Below, in pieces: positions 52,336-61,079 of a stretch of 64,000 nt of DNA (the stretch's first letter is position 1; every line of letters starts with the position of its first letter). This stretch comes from Chryseobacterium lactis (GTDB taxonomy: Bacteria > Bacteroidota > Bacteroidia > Flavobacteriales > Weeksellaceae). Under the pieces are notes generated by a model, which was not told the DNA's origin, did not search any database, and saw only the letters and a list, made by a program, of their open reading frames with translations. The translations under genes were made by a program, and so were the position numbers. The stretch covers positions 1,612,001 through 1,676,000 of the forward strand of contig NZ_CP033924.1 of the NCBI RefSeq assembly GCF_003815875.1, read 5' to 3'.

Positions 52336-53364
52336 ATGAAGATAAGTCAGATTACATTTACCAGATTTCTTGCGGCTATGGCAATTGTCATTTCCCATTT
52401 TAATAAAGATCTGTTTTTATATAAAATCGATTACATTTCGAATATTTTTCTGAAAGCTAATGTTGGGGTAAGTTATTTCTTTATACTTTCAGGCTTCATT
52501 ATGATTGTAGCCTATCATAAGAAAGATAAGATTGCCTATCTGGATTATTATAAAAACAGGTTTGCCAGAATCTACCCTTTGTATGTATTGGGATTGTTGC
52601 TTTATCTGGTGACCCGATATTCTAATTTTAGTATATACGACAGTTTTTTATATCTGTTTGGGCTCCAGAGCTGGATTCCGGGAAAGGCAATGGTTTTGAA
52701 TTTTCCGGGATGGTCTATCTCTGTTGAGTTCCTGTTTTATCTGCTCTTTCCGGTACTGTACAACTATTTTTATTCTAAAGGGAACAAAAGCATCTGGGTT
52801 ATTACGGTCATCATCTGGATCATTACCCAGGTATTTTGCAGTTTGTATGCGGAATCATCTTATTATAAAGGACCCCATACGGAAAGCCATGAGTTGTTGT
52901 ATTATTTCCCGGTAATGCATATTAATGAATTTTTAGCAGGAAATCTTGCAGGATTATTTTTTGTGAAAAATACCCAGCAGAAAAACTATGATGTTCCGGT
53001 GCTGGTGATTTTTACATTGATTATGCTATCATTAATTTTTGTTCCTCTTTTTTATCACAATGGTTTAATGGCTTTGCTGTTTATTCCGCTTATTATTTTG
53101 ATATCCCGTAATAATGGAGCACTGACCCGTATTTTCTCATTAAAACCATTAGAATATCTGGGCGAAGCAAGCTATGCGGTATATATTACCCATATTCCGA
53201 TATTGTACATTCTGAGAGAAATTTTGAAGTGGAAGAAGTACGATCCGGGCATTAATAATGTATTCTGGATCTATGTGGTTGTCCTGGTCATTACTTCCAT
53301 TTTATTTTATCAATGCATCGAGAAGCCTATGAGGAATTATCTTAAAAAAATAAAGGTAAGTTGA
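52336..53364 (+). CDS. Acyltransferase family 3 (OafA/NodX-like) membrane protein
   Basis: A 342-residue integral membrane acyltransferase with about ten hydrophobic segments. Family landmarks are TFTRFLAAMAIVISHF (the His is the probable active-site residue), NVGVSYFFILSGFIM, NRFARIYPLYVLGLL, WSISVEFLFYLLFP and SYAVYITHIPILYI. Such proteins O-acylate sugars of LPS, capsule or other envelope glycans using acyl-CoA. It lies between the methyltransferase and MBOAT genes on the same strand. Confidence 0.9.
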   Translation: MKISQITFTRFLAAMAIVISHFNKDLFLYKIDYISNIFLKANVGVSYFFILSGFIMIVAYHKKDKIAYLDYYKNRFARIYPLYVLGLLLYLVTRYSNFSIYDSFLYLFGLQSWIPGKAMVLNFPGWSISVEFLFYLLFPVLYNYFYSKGNKSIWVITVIIWIITQVFCSLYAESSYYKGPHTESHELLYYFPVMHINEFLAGNLAGLFFVKNTQQKNYDVPVLVIFTLIMLSLIFVPLFYHNGLMALLFIPLIILISRNNGALTRIFSLKPLEYLGEASYAVYITHIPILYILREILKWKKYDPGINNVFWIYVVVLVITSILFYQCIEKPMRNYLKKIKVS

Positions 53365-53371
53365 AAATACC

Positions 53372-53379
53372 TATTTTTG
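53372..53379 (+). promoter_or_regulatory. TAnnTTTG -7 box in the 199-base gap before the MBOAT gene
   Basis: TATTTTTG followed 20 bases later by GTGATTGAAATAACAA, closely resembling the promoter-to-start region of the methyltransferase gene at 51458. It may drive the MBOAT/SGNH pair with a long leader. Confidence 0.38.
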
Positions 53380-53563
53380 TGTAACTTAAAGTACTCACAG
53401 TGATTGAAATAACAAATGTTCCCCCAACAAATAAGAGTGTTTTCCAAAGAAGAAACGCTCTGTTTCGTTTTTTTTTCAATAGAAATAACATAGAGGCTGG
53501 AGCTATCGGGCTCCTTGGGAAGGATGAGAATAGATATAGATCATTAACTTCTAAAAGCACGTT

Positions 53564-54997
53564 ATGTTATTCAATTCAGTAGGGTTTCTTATTTTCTTGC
53601 CAATAGTTTTTTGTCTGTATTGGTTTGTTTTCAATAAAAAATTTCAGCACCAAAACAGATTGCTGTTGCTGGCGAGCTTTTACTTTTACGCCTGCTGGGA
53701 CTGGAGATTTTTGTTTTTACTGATGTTTTCAATTGGTCTGGATTATGTGTCAGGGATTAAAATTGAGAACAGTAAAAATAAGCGGGAAGCTACCTTTTGG
53801 CTGACATTAAGTATTGTAATTAATCTTGGCTTTTTAGGCTTTTTCAAATATTATAATTTCTTTGTCGGAAGTTTTTCGGATCTGCTTAACGGGTTTGGTT
53901 TCAAGGTTAATGTTTGGCTTCTTCACATTATACTTCCTGTTGGTATTTCATTTTATACCTTCCATGGGCTTTCCTATGTGATTGATGTCTATAAAAAAAG
54001 AATTAAGGCCGAAAGAAATTTTACCGATTATGCCGTATTTGTAAGTTATTTCCCACTTTTGGTTGCGGGACCTATAGAAAGGGCTACTCACTTGTTGCCG
54101 CAGATACAGAAAGAAAGGATATTCAATTATGAGCAGGCTGTAGATGGGATGCGTCAGATTCTGTGGGGCTTTTTCAAGAAAATGGTTATTGCAGATAATT
54201 GTGCTCCTCTGGTGAATGAGATTTTCAATAATTACCATACTGAGAGCCCCGGTAATCTTGTCATAGGAGCCGTATTGTTTGCTTTCCAGATCTATGGTGA
54301 TTTTTCCGGATACTCGGATATTGCGTTGGGTGTTTCAAGGTTATTCGGGATAGAATTGTTGAAAAACTTTGCCTTTCCTTATTTTTCGAGGGATATTGCA
54401 GAATTCTGGAGAAGGTGGCATATTTCATTGTCTTCGTGGTTCAGAGACTATCTTTATATTCCTTTAGGCGGAAGTAAAGGAGGTCTTTCTATGAAAATCA
54501 GGAATACCTTTATTATTTTCCTGGTGTCAGGATTTTGGCATGGAGCCAACTGGACTTTTATTGTCTGGGGAGGTTTGAATGCTTTATATTTTTTACCACT
54601 TCTGATTACGAATAAAAACCGCCAGAACCTTGAAGTCGCCGCTCAGGGAAAGTGGCTGCCCTCTTTTAAAGAATGTTTTCAGATTTTAATTACATTTTCA
54701 GTTACGTGTATTGCCTGGATTTTTTTCAGAGCAGAATCGGTATCTGTCGCCTGCCAATACATTAAAAGAATATTCAGTAGTGAGCTTTTTTCTGTTCCTC
54801 ATTCGTTGCCTTTAAAAGCATTTGGTCTTATAGGCTTTATGCTGGTGGTGGAATGGATCAACAGGGAGAGATTTCACGGATTGGAAATCAAAAGATTCAG
54901 TCCGTGGATAAGACGAAGTTTTTATATTATAGTTATTTTTATTGTTCTCCGTTATGCCAATTTCGGGAATAATGCATTCATTTATTTTCAGTTTTAG
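53564..54997 (+). CDS. MBOAT-family O-acyltransferase (AlgI/DltB-like)
   Basis: A 477-residue polytopic enzyme that passes an acyl group across the inner membrane to an envelope polymer. Landmarks are MLFNSVGFLIFLPIVF, WDWRFLFLLMFS, LPVGISFYTFHGLSYVID, DFSGYSDIALG, FWRRWHISLSSWFRDYLYIP and the catalytic His (about residue 326) in FWHGANWTFIVWG. It is followed after one base by an SGNH-like gene, the usual partner arrangement (DltB-DltD, AlgI-AlgJ/X, PatA-PatB). Target glycan unknown. Confidence 0.93.
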   Translation: MLFNSVGFLIFLPIVFCLYWFVFNKKFQHQNRLLLLASFYFYACWDWRFLFLLMFSIGLDYVSGIKIENSKNKREATFWLTLSIVINLGFLGFFKYYNFFVGSFSDLLNGFGFKVNVWLLHIILPVGISFYTFHGLSYVIDVYKKRIKAERNFTDYAVFVSYFPLLVAGPIERATHLLPQIQKERIFNYEQAVDGMRQILWGFFKKMVIADNCAPLVNEIFNNYHTESPGNLVIGAVLFAFQIYGDFSGYSDIALGVSRLFGIELLKNFAFPYFSRDIAEFWRRWHISLSSWFRDYLYIPLGGSKGGLSMKIRNTFIIFLVSGFWHGANWTFIVWGGLNALYFLPLLITNKNRQNLEVAAQGKWLPSFKECFQILITFSVTCIAWIFFRAESVSVACQYIKRIFSSELFSVPHSLPLKAFGLIGFMLVVEWINRERFHGLEIKRFSPWIRRSFYIIVIFIVLRYANFGNNAFIYFQF

Positions 54998-54998
54998 C

Positions 54999-55919
54999 AT
55001 GAAAAAGTTTTTAATCAAAATACTACCTTATTGTATTGCAGTGATTGTTGTCCTTGCAATATTAGGATCTTATGCAGATGGGAATACAGATGATAATTAT
55101 ATGCATTTTGCGGTAAAAAAGCCTCAGAATATAATTTTGGGCGACTCCAGAGGATCACAGGGAATTGTACCGCAGGTTTTAAAAAATAAACTTTCTGTCC
55201 CCTTTGATAATTTTTCATTGAATATTGCTGAATCTCCCTATGGCGAGGTCTATTTAAAGGCTTTAAAAAGGAAATTAGACCCCGAAACTAAAAACGGAAT
55301 CTTTATTTTAAGCATAAGTCCATGGAATGTTTCGCTGGCTAAGACTATCAGGAAAAAAGAAGGTTTTCCGGAAGAAGGCTCTCCTTTGAATAATATGTAT
55401 TTCTATGATTGGTCTCCAAATTATGAGTATTTGCTGAAGAATTATTCAAGAAGTTGGTTTAAAATATTTACAGAAAGAGAAAAGGCAGTAGGAAAATCGA
55501 ATACATTTCTGCATCCTGACGGCTGGCTGGAAGTAAATGTAGATATGAACAAAGATTCTGTAGCAGCCCGAACCCGAAGAAAAGTAGAAGGATACAAAAT
55601 GGTAGCAAAAGAAACTGCACTGTCTCCGGAACGGTTAAGAGCTTTTGACGAAATTATAAGTTATTTAAGAACACGGGGCAAAGTGTACATCGTTCGCATT
55701 CCGGCCTCTGAAAAACTGATGGCTCTTGAGAATGAAAAATTCCCCCAGTTCAGTAAATTATTGCAGGATATCGGACGTAAACAGAATGCAAAGGTTTTCG
55801 ATTTTTCGAAGAACTTCCATGATTTTGATTATACAGACGGGAATCATATGTATAAAGAATCCGGAAAGAAATTCACTTCCCGAATCGCAGATTCCATCAG
55901 ATTAAGCCGAAAAAACTAA
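54999..55919 (+). CDS. SGNH/DltD-like partner of the MBOAT acyltransferase
   Basis: About 306 residues from the ATG at 54999. This start gives a clean N-terminal membrane anchor (FLIKILPYCIAVIVVLAIL) and sits one base after the MBOAT stop; an earlier ATG at 54942 would lie inside the MBOAT gene. NIILGDSRGSQ (nucleophile Ser in GDSR, residues 48-51) and the late YTDGNHMYKESG (Asp/His) fit an SGNH-hydrolase-like fold facing the periplasm. It would complete O-acylation by the MBOAT protein. Its stop codon overlaps the convergent GT2 stop. Confidence 0.78.
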   Translation: MKKFLIKILPYCIAVIVVLAILGSYADGNTDDNYMHFAVKKPQNIILGDSRGSQGIVPQVLKNKLSVPFDNFSLNIAESPYGEVYLKALKRKLDPETKNGIFILSISPWNVSLAKTIRKKEGFPEEGSPLNNMYFYDWSPNYEYLLKNYSRSWFKIFTEREKAVGKSNTFLHPDGWLEVNVDMNKDSVAARTRRKVEGYKMVAKETALSPERLRAFDEIISYLRTRGKVYIVRIPASEKLMALENEKFPQFSKLLQDIGRKQNAKVFDFSKNFHDFDYTDGNHMYKESGKKFTSRIADSIRLSRKN

Positions 55920-56857
55920 AATAAATTTTCTCTGAAATTGATATTATAAATTCCCGAACGGATGCTCTGATAATCTTTAACCAGATATTTGAGGATCATG
56001 CCCCATTTTTTAGAAGTCGTGGCATTGGCGATCTGAAAGCTTCTGTGCATTCTTTCAATGTGAAGTTTTACATGATCGGGGATTGTATTTTCCTTTTTGG
56101 CCCATTCCTCTACCTCTTTCCATAAAAGAACTCGGGTAATGGCCGGATTCACCTTTTTAGAATCTACAACGGTAATCCTGTTGTCCTCATGTACTCCTCT
56201 TACAGCTACAGCTTTATCCAATATTCCAGGATAAAGATCCAGATAATAAGATAATCTGAATAAAAATTCGGTATCCTGGTGCAGCCTTAAAGTAGATTTA
56301 AAGAGTGGCTTCATTTTTTTCATTAAAGACTCTCTACGGATCGTAAGTGTATCAATACTGAAAAGCCCGAAGCTTCCCAGCATATGAAGTTGTCCGGGGA
56401 AAACCTCTTCAGGGGAATGTCTTTTATAAACCGTAGTGAGTTTATCTTTAAATAAAGAATAGTATTGTTCTTTAGCTTTTTCAGAGTAATAATTAACACC
56501 AAGTGCTCCATATACACCTTCTACATCGGGATTTTTAAAAAGTTCTCTTTCAGCATCAAATCTATTGGGAAGGAAATAATCATCCGCATCCAAAAAAGCA
56601 ATAAAATCACCTGTAGACTTTTCGATGCCTAAATTCCGGCTGGGGCCGGCTCCATGATTTCCTTTATCAGGATGTTGATAAAGTTGTACCCTGTCATACT
56701 GCCGGGAAAGCTTCTCGCATACCTGCAGTGCCTGATCAGGGGATTTGTCCTCTATCAAAATAACTTCATGAACTTCGTCAAACTGAAGAACTGATTCTAC
56801 TGCTTGTGAAACATATTTTTCGGCATTATAAACGGGAATGATTACTGAAATTCTCAT
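55916..56857 (-). CDS. Glycosyltransferase family 2, copy 1 of a duplicated pair
   Basis: A 313-residue GT-A enzyme: RISVIIPVYNAEKYV, VILIEDKSPDQAL, GNHGAGPSRNLGIEK and the metal-binding FLDADDYFLPNRFD. It is strongly alike, through most of its length, to the gene at 57068, pointing to a recent duplication, and more distantly like that at 58292. It stands separate from the copy behind a terminator, so each copy seems to have its own transcript. Sugar unknown. Confidence 0.9.
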   Translation of the reverse strand: MRISVIIPVYNAEKYVSQAVESVLQFDEVHEVILIEDKSPDQALQVCEKLSRQYDRVQLYQHPDKGNHGAGPSRNLGIEKSTGDFIAFLDADDYFLPNRFDAERELFKNPDVEGVYGALGVNYYSEKAKEQYYSLFKDKLTTVYKRHSPEEVFPGQLHMLGSFGLFSIDTLTIRRESLMKKMKPLFKSTLRLHQDTEFLFRLSYYLDLYPGILDKAVAVRGVHEDNRITVVDSKKVNPAITRVLLWKEVEEWAKKENTIPDHVKLHIERMHRSFQIANATTSKKWGMILKYLVKDYQSIRSGIYNINFRENLF

Positions 56858-57027
56858 TTTTTAAACTCAATTTTTATGTCATCTTTGTGTCTGAAAACTA
56901 TTGCAATATAATTAATTATAAATACTTATGGCTTAAAATTTTATTAAAAAAAAGTAGAGATATCTTGCCGTACAATTTCTTGAGATTTCTGCTAACCTTG
57001 CCAACCTTTTACTAATTTAGTAAAAAA

Positions 57028-57055
57028 ACCAGAATTTTCTTTCTATTTTTCTGGT
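57028..57055 (-). terminator. Terminator after the second GT2 copy
   Basis: ACCAGAA / TTCTGGT stem with a T run after it on the minus strand. A second small hairpin TTTTACTA / TAGTAAAA is at 57007-57025. Confidence 0.65.
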
Positions 57056-57067
57056 ATTTGCAAGGAT

Positions 57068-58018
57068 TCAGGAGATCAATGAGTGCCTGAAATTGATATT
57101 ATAAAGTCCGGATCTTATGCTTTTGTAATCAATCAGGAGATATTTAGCGATCATTCCCCATTTCCTAAATGTAGGCGCTTTGGCAATTTCGAAACTTCTG
57201 TACATCCTTTTGATATGGATCTTCACTTCTTCAGAAATGTTGTTTTCATTTTCATACCAAAGATCAACTTCTTTCCAAAGCAGTGCACGGGAGAATGCGG
57301 GATCAATGAAACGCATATCGACTTTGGTGATTCTGTTGTTTTCATGTACGCCTCTCATGGCTATGGCTTTATCAAGTATTCCGGGATAAAGATCCAGATA
57401 ATAGGAAAGACGGAACAAAAACTCAGTATCTTCATGAAGCCTTAGATGAGCTTTGAATAAAGATTTCATTTTTTTCATCAGAGGTTCTCTGCGTACCGTT
57501 AAAGTATCAATACTGAATAGACCAAAACTTCCCAACATGTGAAGCTGTCCGGGAAAAACATCTTTTGGATCATAATGTTTATAAACAGTCGTTAATCTGT
57601 CACCAAATAATTGATAATACTGTTCTTTTGCTTTTTCTGAATAATAATGAACTCCGAGTGCTCCATAAATACCTTCTACATCGGGGTTTTTGAAAAGTTC
57701 TCTTTCAGCATCAAATCGGTTGGGTAGATAATAATCATCTGCATCAAGAAAAGCTATAAAATCGCCGATCGCCTTTTCTATCCCCAGATTCCGGCTCGGA
57801 CCTGCGCCGTGATTTCCCTTGTCGGGGTGTTGATAGAGTTTTACCCTATCGTTTTTTTCAGCAAGCTGCTGACATATCTGTAATGCGTTGTCCGGAGACT
57901 TATCCTCAACCAGAATGATTTCAATTACTTCATCAAACTGAAGAGCAGATTTTACTGCATCACGGACATATTTTTCGGCATTATAAACGGGAATAATTAC
58001 TGATATTCTCATTTCCAT
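57068..58018 (-). CDS. Glycosyltransferase family 2, copy 2 of a duplicated pair
   Basis: A 316-residue GT-A enzyme nearly parallel in sequence to the gene at 55916: RISVIIPVYNAEKYV, LVEDKSPDNAL, GNHGAGPSRNLGIEK, FLDADDYYLPNRFD, QLHMLGSFGLFSIDTLT. Two in-frame ATGs, at 58018 and 58012, are possible; the paralog corresponds to the second. It is followed by a terminator. The two copies may add the same or slightly different sugars. Confidence 0.9.
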   Translation of the reverse strand: MEMRISVIIPVYNAEKYVRDAVKSALQFDEVIEIILVEDKSPDNALQICQQLAEKNDRVKLYQHPDKGNHGAGPSRNLGIEKAIGDFIAFLDADDYYLPNRFDAERELFKNPDVEGIYGALGVHYYSEKAKEQYYQLFGDRLTTVYKHYDPKDVFPGQLHMLGSFGLFSIDTLTVRREPLMKKMKSLFKAHLRLHEDTEFLFRLSYYLDLYPGILDKAIAMRGVHENNRITKVDMRFIDPAFSRALLWKEVDLWYENENNISEEVKIHIKRMYRSFEIAKAPTFRKWGMIAKYLLIDYKSIRSGLYNINFRHSLIS

Positions 58019-58291
58019 TTCTCCTTGTCAATAAATTAGAATTACGTTGCGTTTTTGTTTAGTACCTTTCGCAGCACGAAATTTAAGATTTTAATTTCAG
58101 TTTCACGTATTCTGGTTTATTTTTTTCAACAAAATGTGATAAAATTAATATGAATATTAATTCTCTAATAATTTTATGGGTAAATTGTCTTTTTCATAGA
58201 TAGGAGAGCAATGAAAAAATACAGATCTTGGAAGATGATGAGTGTTTTTTATTTTTCAACGGTATTTTTTACAGATGAGAGGGTCAACTTA

Positions 58292-59236
58292 TCAATTTTG
58301 AGAATGAGCGTATGTAAATCGGTATTTCATTTTTAAAATATTCGGATTTTTTATAACAGTAGTCAGGAAATCTATGGCTTTAGAAAAACCTTTTTTTCCG
58401 GAAAGCTCAAAAGCTTTTTTCTGAAGATAAAAATGCTGCACAATATCTTTGTCTAAAGACAGAGGCTGAGACCATTCATATAAAGAGTTCCAGAATAGAA
58501 ACTGTCTTTGATTATACTGTGGCGAATATTTAACGATTTTAGTAATTCTGTTGTCATCGTGGATTCCTCTCATCGCAATTGCCTCATCAATAATTCCTGA
58601 TTTCAGGTAGGAATGGAAAGCCAGTTTAATGATAAAATCAGAATCCTGATGTACACGAAGTACCTCATTAAACCTAAGGTGATATTGATCAATAGCCGAC
58701 TTTCTAATCGTCAAGGCATTAAGGTGAAAAAACGTACCGAAAGTTTTCGGTGTAAGCCCAAGAAGTCCTCTGAAGATTTCTTTTCCTTCTGCAGGATAAT
58801 TCACTGTTGTAAGGGAGCTGTCGCTAAATTTAGACTGAAACTCCTGTTTGCCTTTTTCGGTAAGATATTCAATACCAACAGCACCGAAAGTACCCTCTAT
58901 TTTAGGATCGTCAAATATAGTTTTCTCAGCATCAAATCGATTGGGAAGGTAATAATCATCAGCATCCAGAAAGGTAATGAAGTTTCCGGTTGATTTTTCA
59001 ATACCAAGGTTTCGTGAAGCTGCTGCGCCATGATTTTCCTTATCAGGATGTTGAAGAAGTTTAATCTTAGAATATTGATCTGCCAGTCTTTTGCAGACTT
59101 CCAGTGAGTGATCGGTAGATTTATCTTCGATTAAAATAATTTCTTTTACTTCTTCGAAAGGCAATGCCGAAAGCACTGATTTTTTTAAAAATTCAGCAGC
59201 ATTGTATACAGGAATAATTACAGAGATATCAAGCAT
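58292..59236 (-). CDS. Glycosyltransferase family 2
   Basis: A 314-residue GT-A enzyme: DISVIIPVYNAAEFLKKSVL, IILIEDKSTDHSL, ENHGAAASRNLGIEK and FLDADDYYLPNRFD. It is a more distant relative of the two copies downstream. Its ATG overlaps the stop of the AsnB-like gene in TAATG, so the two are coupled. The 273 bases after it hold no supported gene. Confidence 0.9.
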   Translation of the reverse strand: MLDISVIIPVYNAAEFLKKSVLSALPFEEVKEIILIEDKSTDHSLEVCKRLADQYSKIKLLQHPDKENHGAAASRNLGIEKSTGNFITFLDADDYYLPNRFDAEKTIFDDPKIEGTFGAVGIEYLTEKGKQEFQSKFSDSSLTTVNYPAEGKEIFRGLLGLTPKTFGTFFHLNALTIRKSAIDQYHLRFNEVLRVHQDSDFIIKLAFHSYLKSGIIDEAIAMRGIHDDNRITKIVKYSPQYNQRQFLFWNSLYEWSQPLSLDKDIVQHFYLQKKAFELSGKKGFSKAIDFLTTVIKNPNILKMKYRFTYAHSQN

Positions 59237-61032
59237 TATAATACAGATTGATTGTTATGAGCCCAAAGCGCAAGCTGCAAAAGATTCCAGTGCTTATGAT
59301 CTTTATTCAGGAATTTTTGAGCAGCATCAAAATCGATATAATTGAAAACTTTCTGATTAGGATTTTTTAAAAGATCGTTGGAGAGCTTCATTAAGTTTTC
59401 TTCATCAAACCAGCTTTTTACACTGAGCCCAAAGCCTTGCTTGTGCCTGTTTCTTATGGTTTCCGTCCAGTAAGAACCCATCGTTTCGCGAAGGATAATT
59501 TTATCATTGTCATTGGTTAGTTTCAGCTGATCAGGCAATTGAATACAGAACTCCGCAAAGTCCAGGTCTAAAAATGGGGTTCTTACTTCCAATGAGTTGG
59601 CCATAGCCATCCTGTCGGATTTTACCATCATATTTCCCGGAACATAATTTTCCAGATCAACTCTCATAATATCGTTTAGTGAATCCGGATCTGGTGTGAA
59701 GCTGTACCCTTGCTGATAATCTGTTGAAATGCCCAGCATTTTACGTTCTTCTTTGCTAAAATCATTTCTTACATTGTTGAGATGAAAGTCTAAAATAGAA
59801 TCGTATTTCAGGTTCTGCTGCGTAAGAAAAGAAGTGGGCTTTATTTTTTGATAAAGGCTAAGTCCGAATTTTGCGATGAGGTTTTTATAACTGAAGTGAT
59901 TTTTCAACTTATTTTCTACGGTGTAAAAATGATATCCTCCAAATAATTCGTCGCCAACGTCACCGGAAAGGGCTACAGTAAGATTCTTTCTTGCATTTTT
60001 ACATATTTCATAATGTGGGATGAATGAAATGTCAGCAAAAGGTTCATCAAAAAAAGGAGAAATGTTGAGAAGAGATTCTGCAAGATCTTTTTTTTGTTCA
60101 TGAACTTCGATATGATTGGTCTTATATTTATCCGCAATTTCTTTTGCATATTTCAGCTCACTGTCTTTATGGTCATATCCAAAACTGATGGTGGTCTGGT
60201 GGGGTAGAAATTCATCAACCAAAGCCACAACAGAGGATGAGTCCAGCCCGCCGCTCAGGAAACTCCCGACTTCCACGTCTGCAATAAGTTGTTTTTTTAC
60301 TGCATTTTTAAGCAGGTAAACAAATTCTTCTTTAGCATCGGAAAGACTGATGACTCTATTCTTTGCCGGAAGGCTGTAATATCTTGAAACCGTAATTTTT
60401 CCTTCTTTCCAGATAAGCTGATGGGCCGGCGGAAGAGTGAAAATATTACTGTATATACTTTGATAGGTACTTACATATCCATATTGTAAATAATTGGAAA
60501 TCGCTTCCGGATTTACTTTTGGCTGAATCAGTCCGGATGCTAAAATGGCTTTGATTTCTGAGGCAAAAATAAATTCATTATTATTTCCCACCGCGTAATA
60601 GAATGGCTTTTCTCCAAAACGATCCCTTGCACAGTACAGTTGCTGTTTTTGGTCATCCCAGATGGCAAAAGCAAACATTCCAGGAAGTTCATGAATGAGA
60701 TTTTCCTGCTTTCTCTGGTACATCGCAAGGATCACTTCGGTATCGGAACCGCCGTGGTAAGGATATTCTGCATATTGTCTTTTGATATCCTGATATCCGT
60801 AGATTTCACCATTTAAAACAATACATTCGTTGTTGGTATTGGAGAACATGGGCTGCTTCCCATTTTCTGACAAGTCGATAATGGAAAGTCTGCGGTGACC
60901 CAATGCCGCATTTTCATAAAATTCATAATGTGAAGAATCCGGACCGCGGTGGATCATAGAATCCGTCATTTTCTGGATTTCCGCGTGGTAGTTTTTGGCA
61001 TTTTGGCCGATAATTCCTGCTATTCCGCACAT
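59236..61032 (-). CDS. asnB: Asparagine synthase (glutamine-hydrolysing)-like amidotransferase
   Basis: A 598-residue two-domain enzyme. The N-terminal class II glutaminase has the nucleophile Cys2 in MCGIAGIIG, HRGPDSSHYE, LGHRRLSIIDLS and LNGEIYG. The C-terminal synthetase has the PPi loop SGGLDSSSVVAL and, further on, ALSGDVGDELFGGYHFY. AsnB-like proteins in O-antigen and capsule loci can amidate uronic acids instead of aspartate (for example WbpS-type proteins); the genomic context favours that reading, but sequence alone does not decide. Coupled by a 1-base overlap to the GT2 at 58292. Confidence 0.88.
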   Translation of the reverse strand: MCGIAGIIGQNAKNYHAEIQKMTDSMIHRGPDSSHYEFYENAALGHRRLSIIDLSENGKQPMFSNTNNECIVLNGEIYGYQDIKRQYAEYPYHGGSDTEVILAMYQRKQENLIHELPGMFAFAIWDDQKQQLYCARDRFGEKPFYYAVGNNNEFIFASEIKAILASGLIQPKVNPEAISNYLQYGYVSTYQSIYSNIFTLPPAHQLIWKEGKITVSRYYSLPAKNRVISLSDAKEEFVYLLKNAVKKQLIADVEVGSFLSGGLDSSSVVALVDEFLPHQTTISFGYDHKDSELKYAKEIADKYKTNHIEVHEQKKDLAESLLNISPFFDEPFADISFIPHYEICKNARKNLTVALSGDVGDELFGGYHFYTVENKLKNHFSYKNLIAKFGLSLYQKIKPTSFLTQQNLKYDSILDFHLNNVRNDFSKEERKMLGISTDYQQGYSFTPDPDSLNDIMRVDLENYVPGNMMVKSDRMAMANSLEVRTPFLDLDFAEFCIQLPDQLKLTNDNDKIILRETMGSYWTETIRNRHKQGFGLSVKSWFDEENLMKLSNDLLKNPNQKVFNYIDFDAAQKFLNKDHKHWNLLQLALWAHNNQSVL

Positions 61033-61079
61033 AATATTTTATTTTTCATCATTAATTTTCCAGTTTTGGATATGCTAAT

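Noticed and set aside
53400..53582. Small GTG frame of 60 codons before the MBOAT gene
   Set aside because: It overlaps the MBOAT start, has no recognisable domain and is low-complexity; its resemblance to the methyltransferase start is reported as a finding instead of as a gene.
54942..55919. Earlier ATG start for the SGNH-like gene
   Set aside because: It lies inside the MBOAT coding region; the ATG at 54999 gives a proper membrane anchor and normal operon spacing.
58211..58336. 41-codon plus-strand frame with an AGGAGA-like site before its ATG
   Set aside because: It runs antisense into the 3' end of the GT2 gene, its product resembles no family, and Shine-Dalgarno sites are weak predictors in this phylum.
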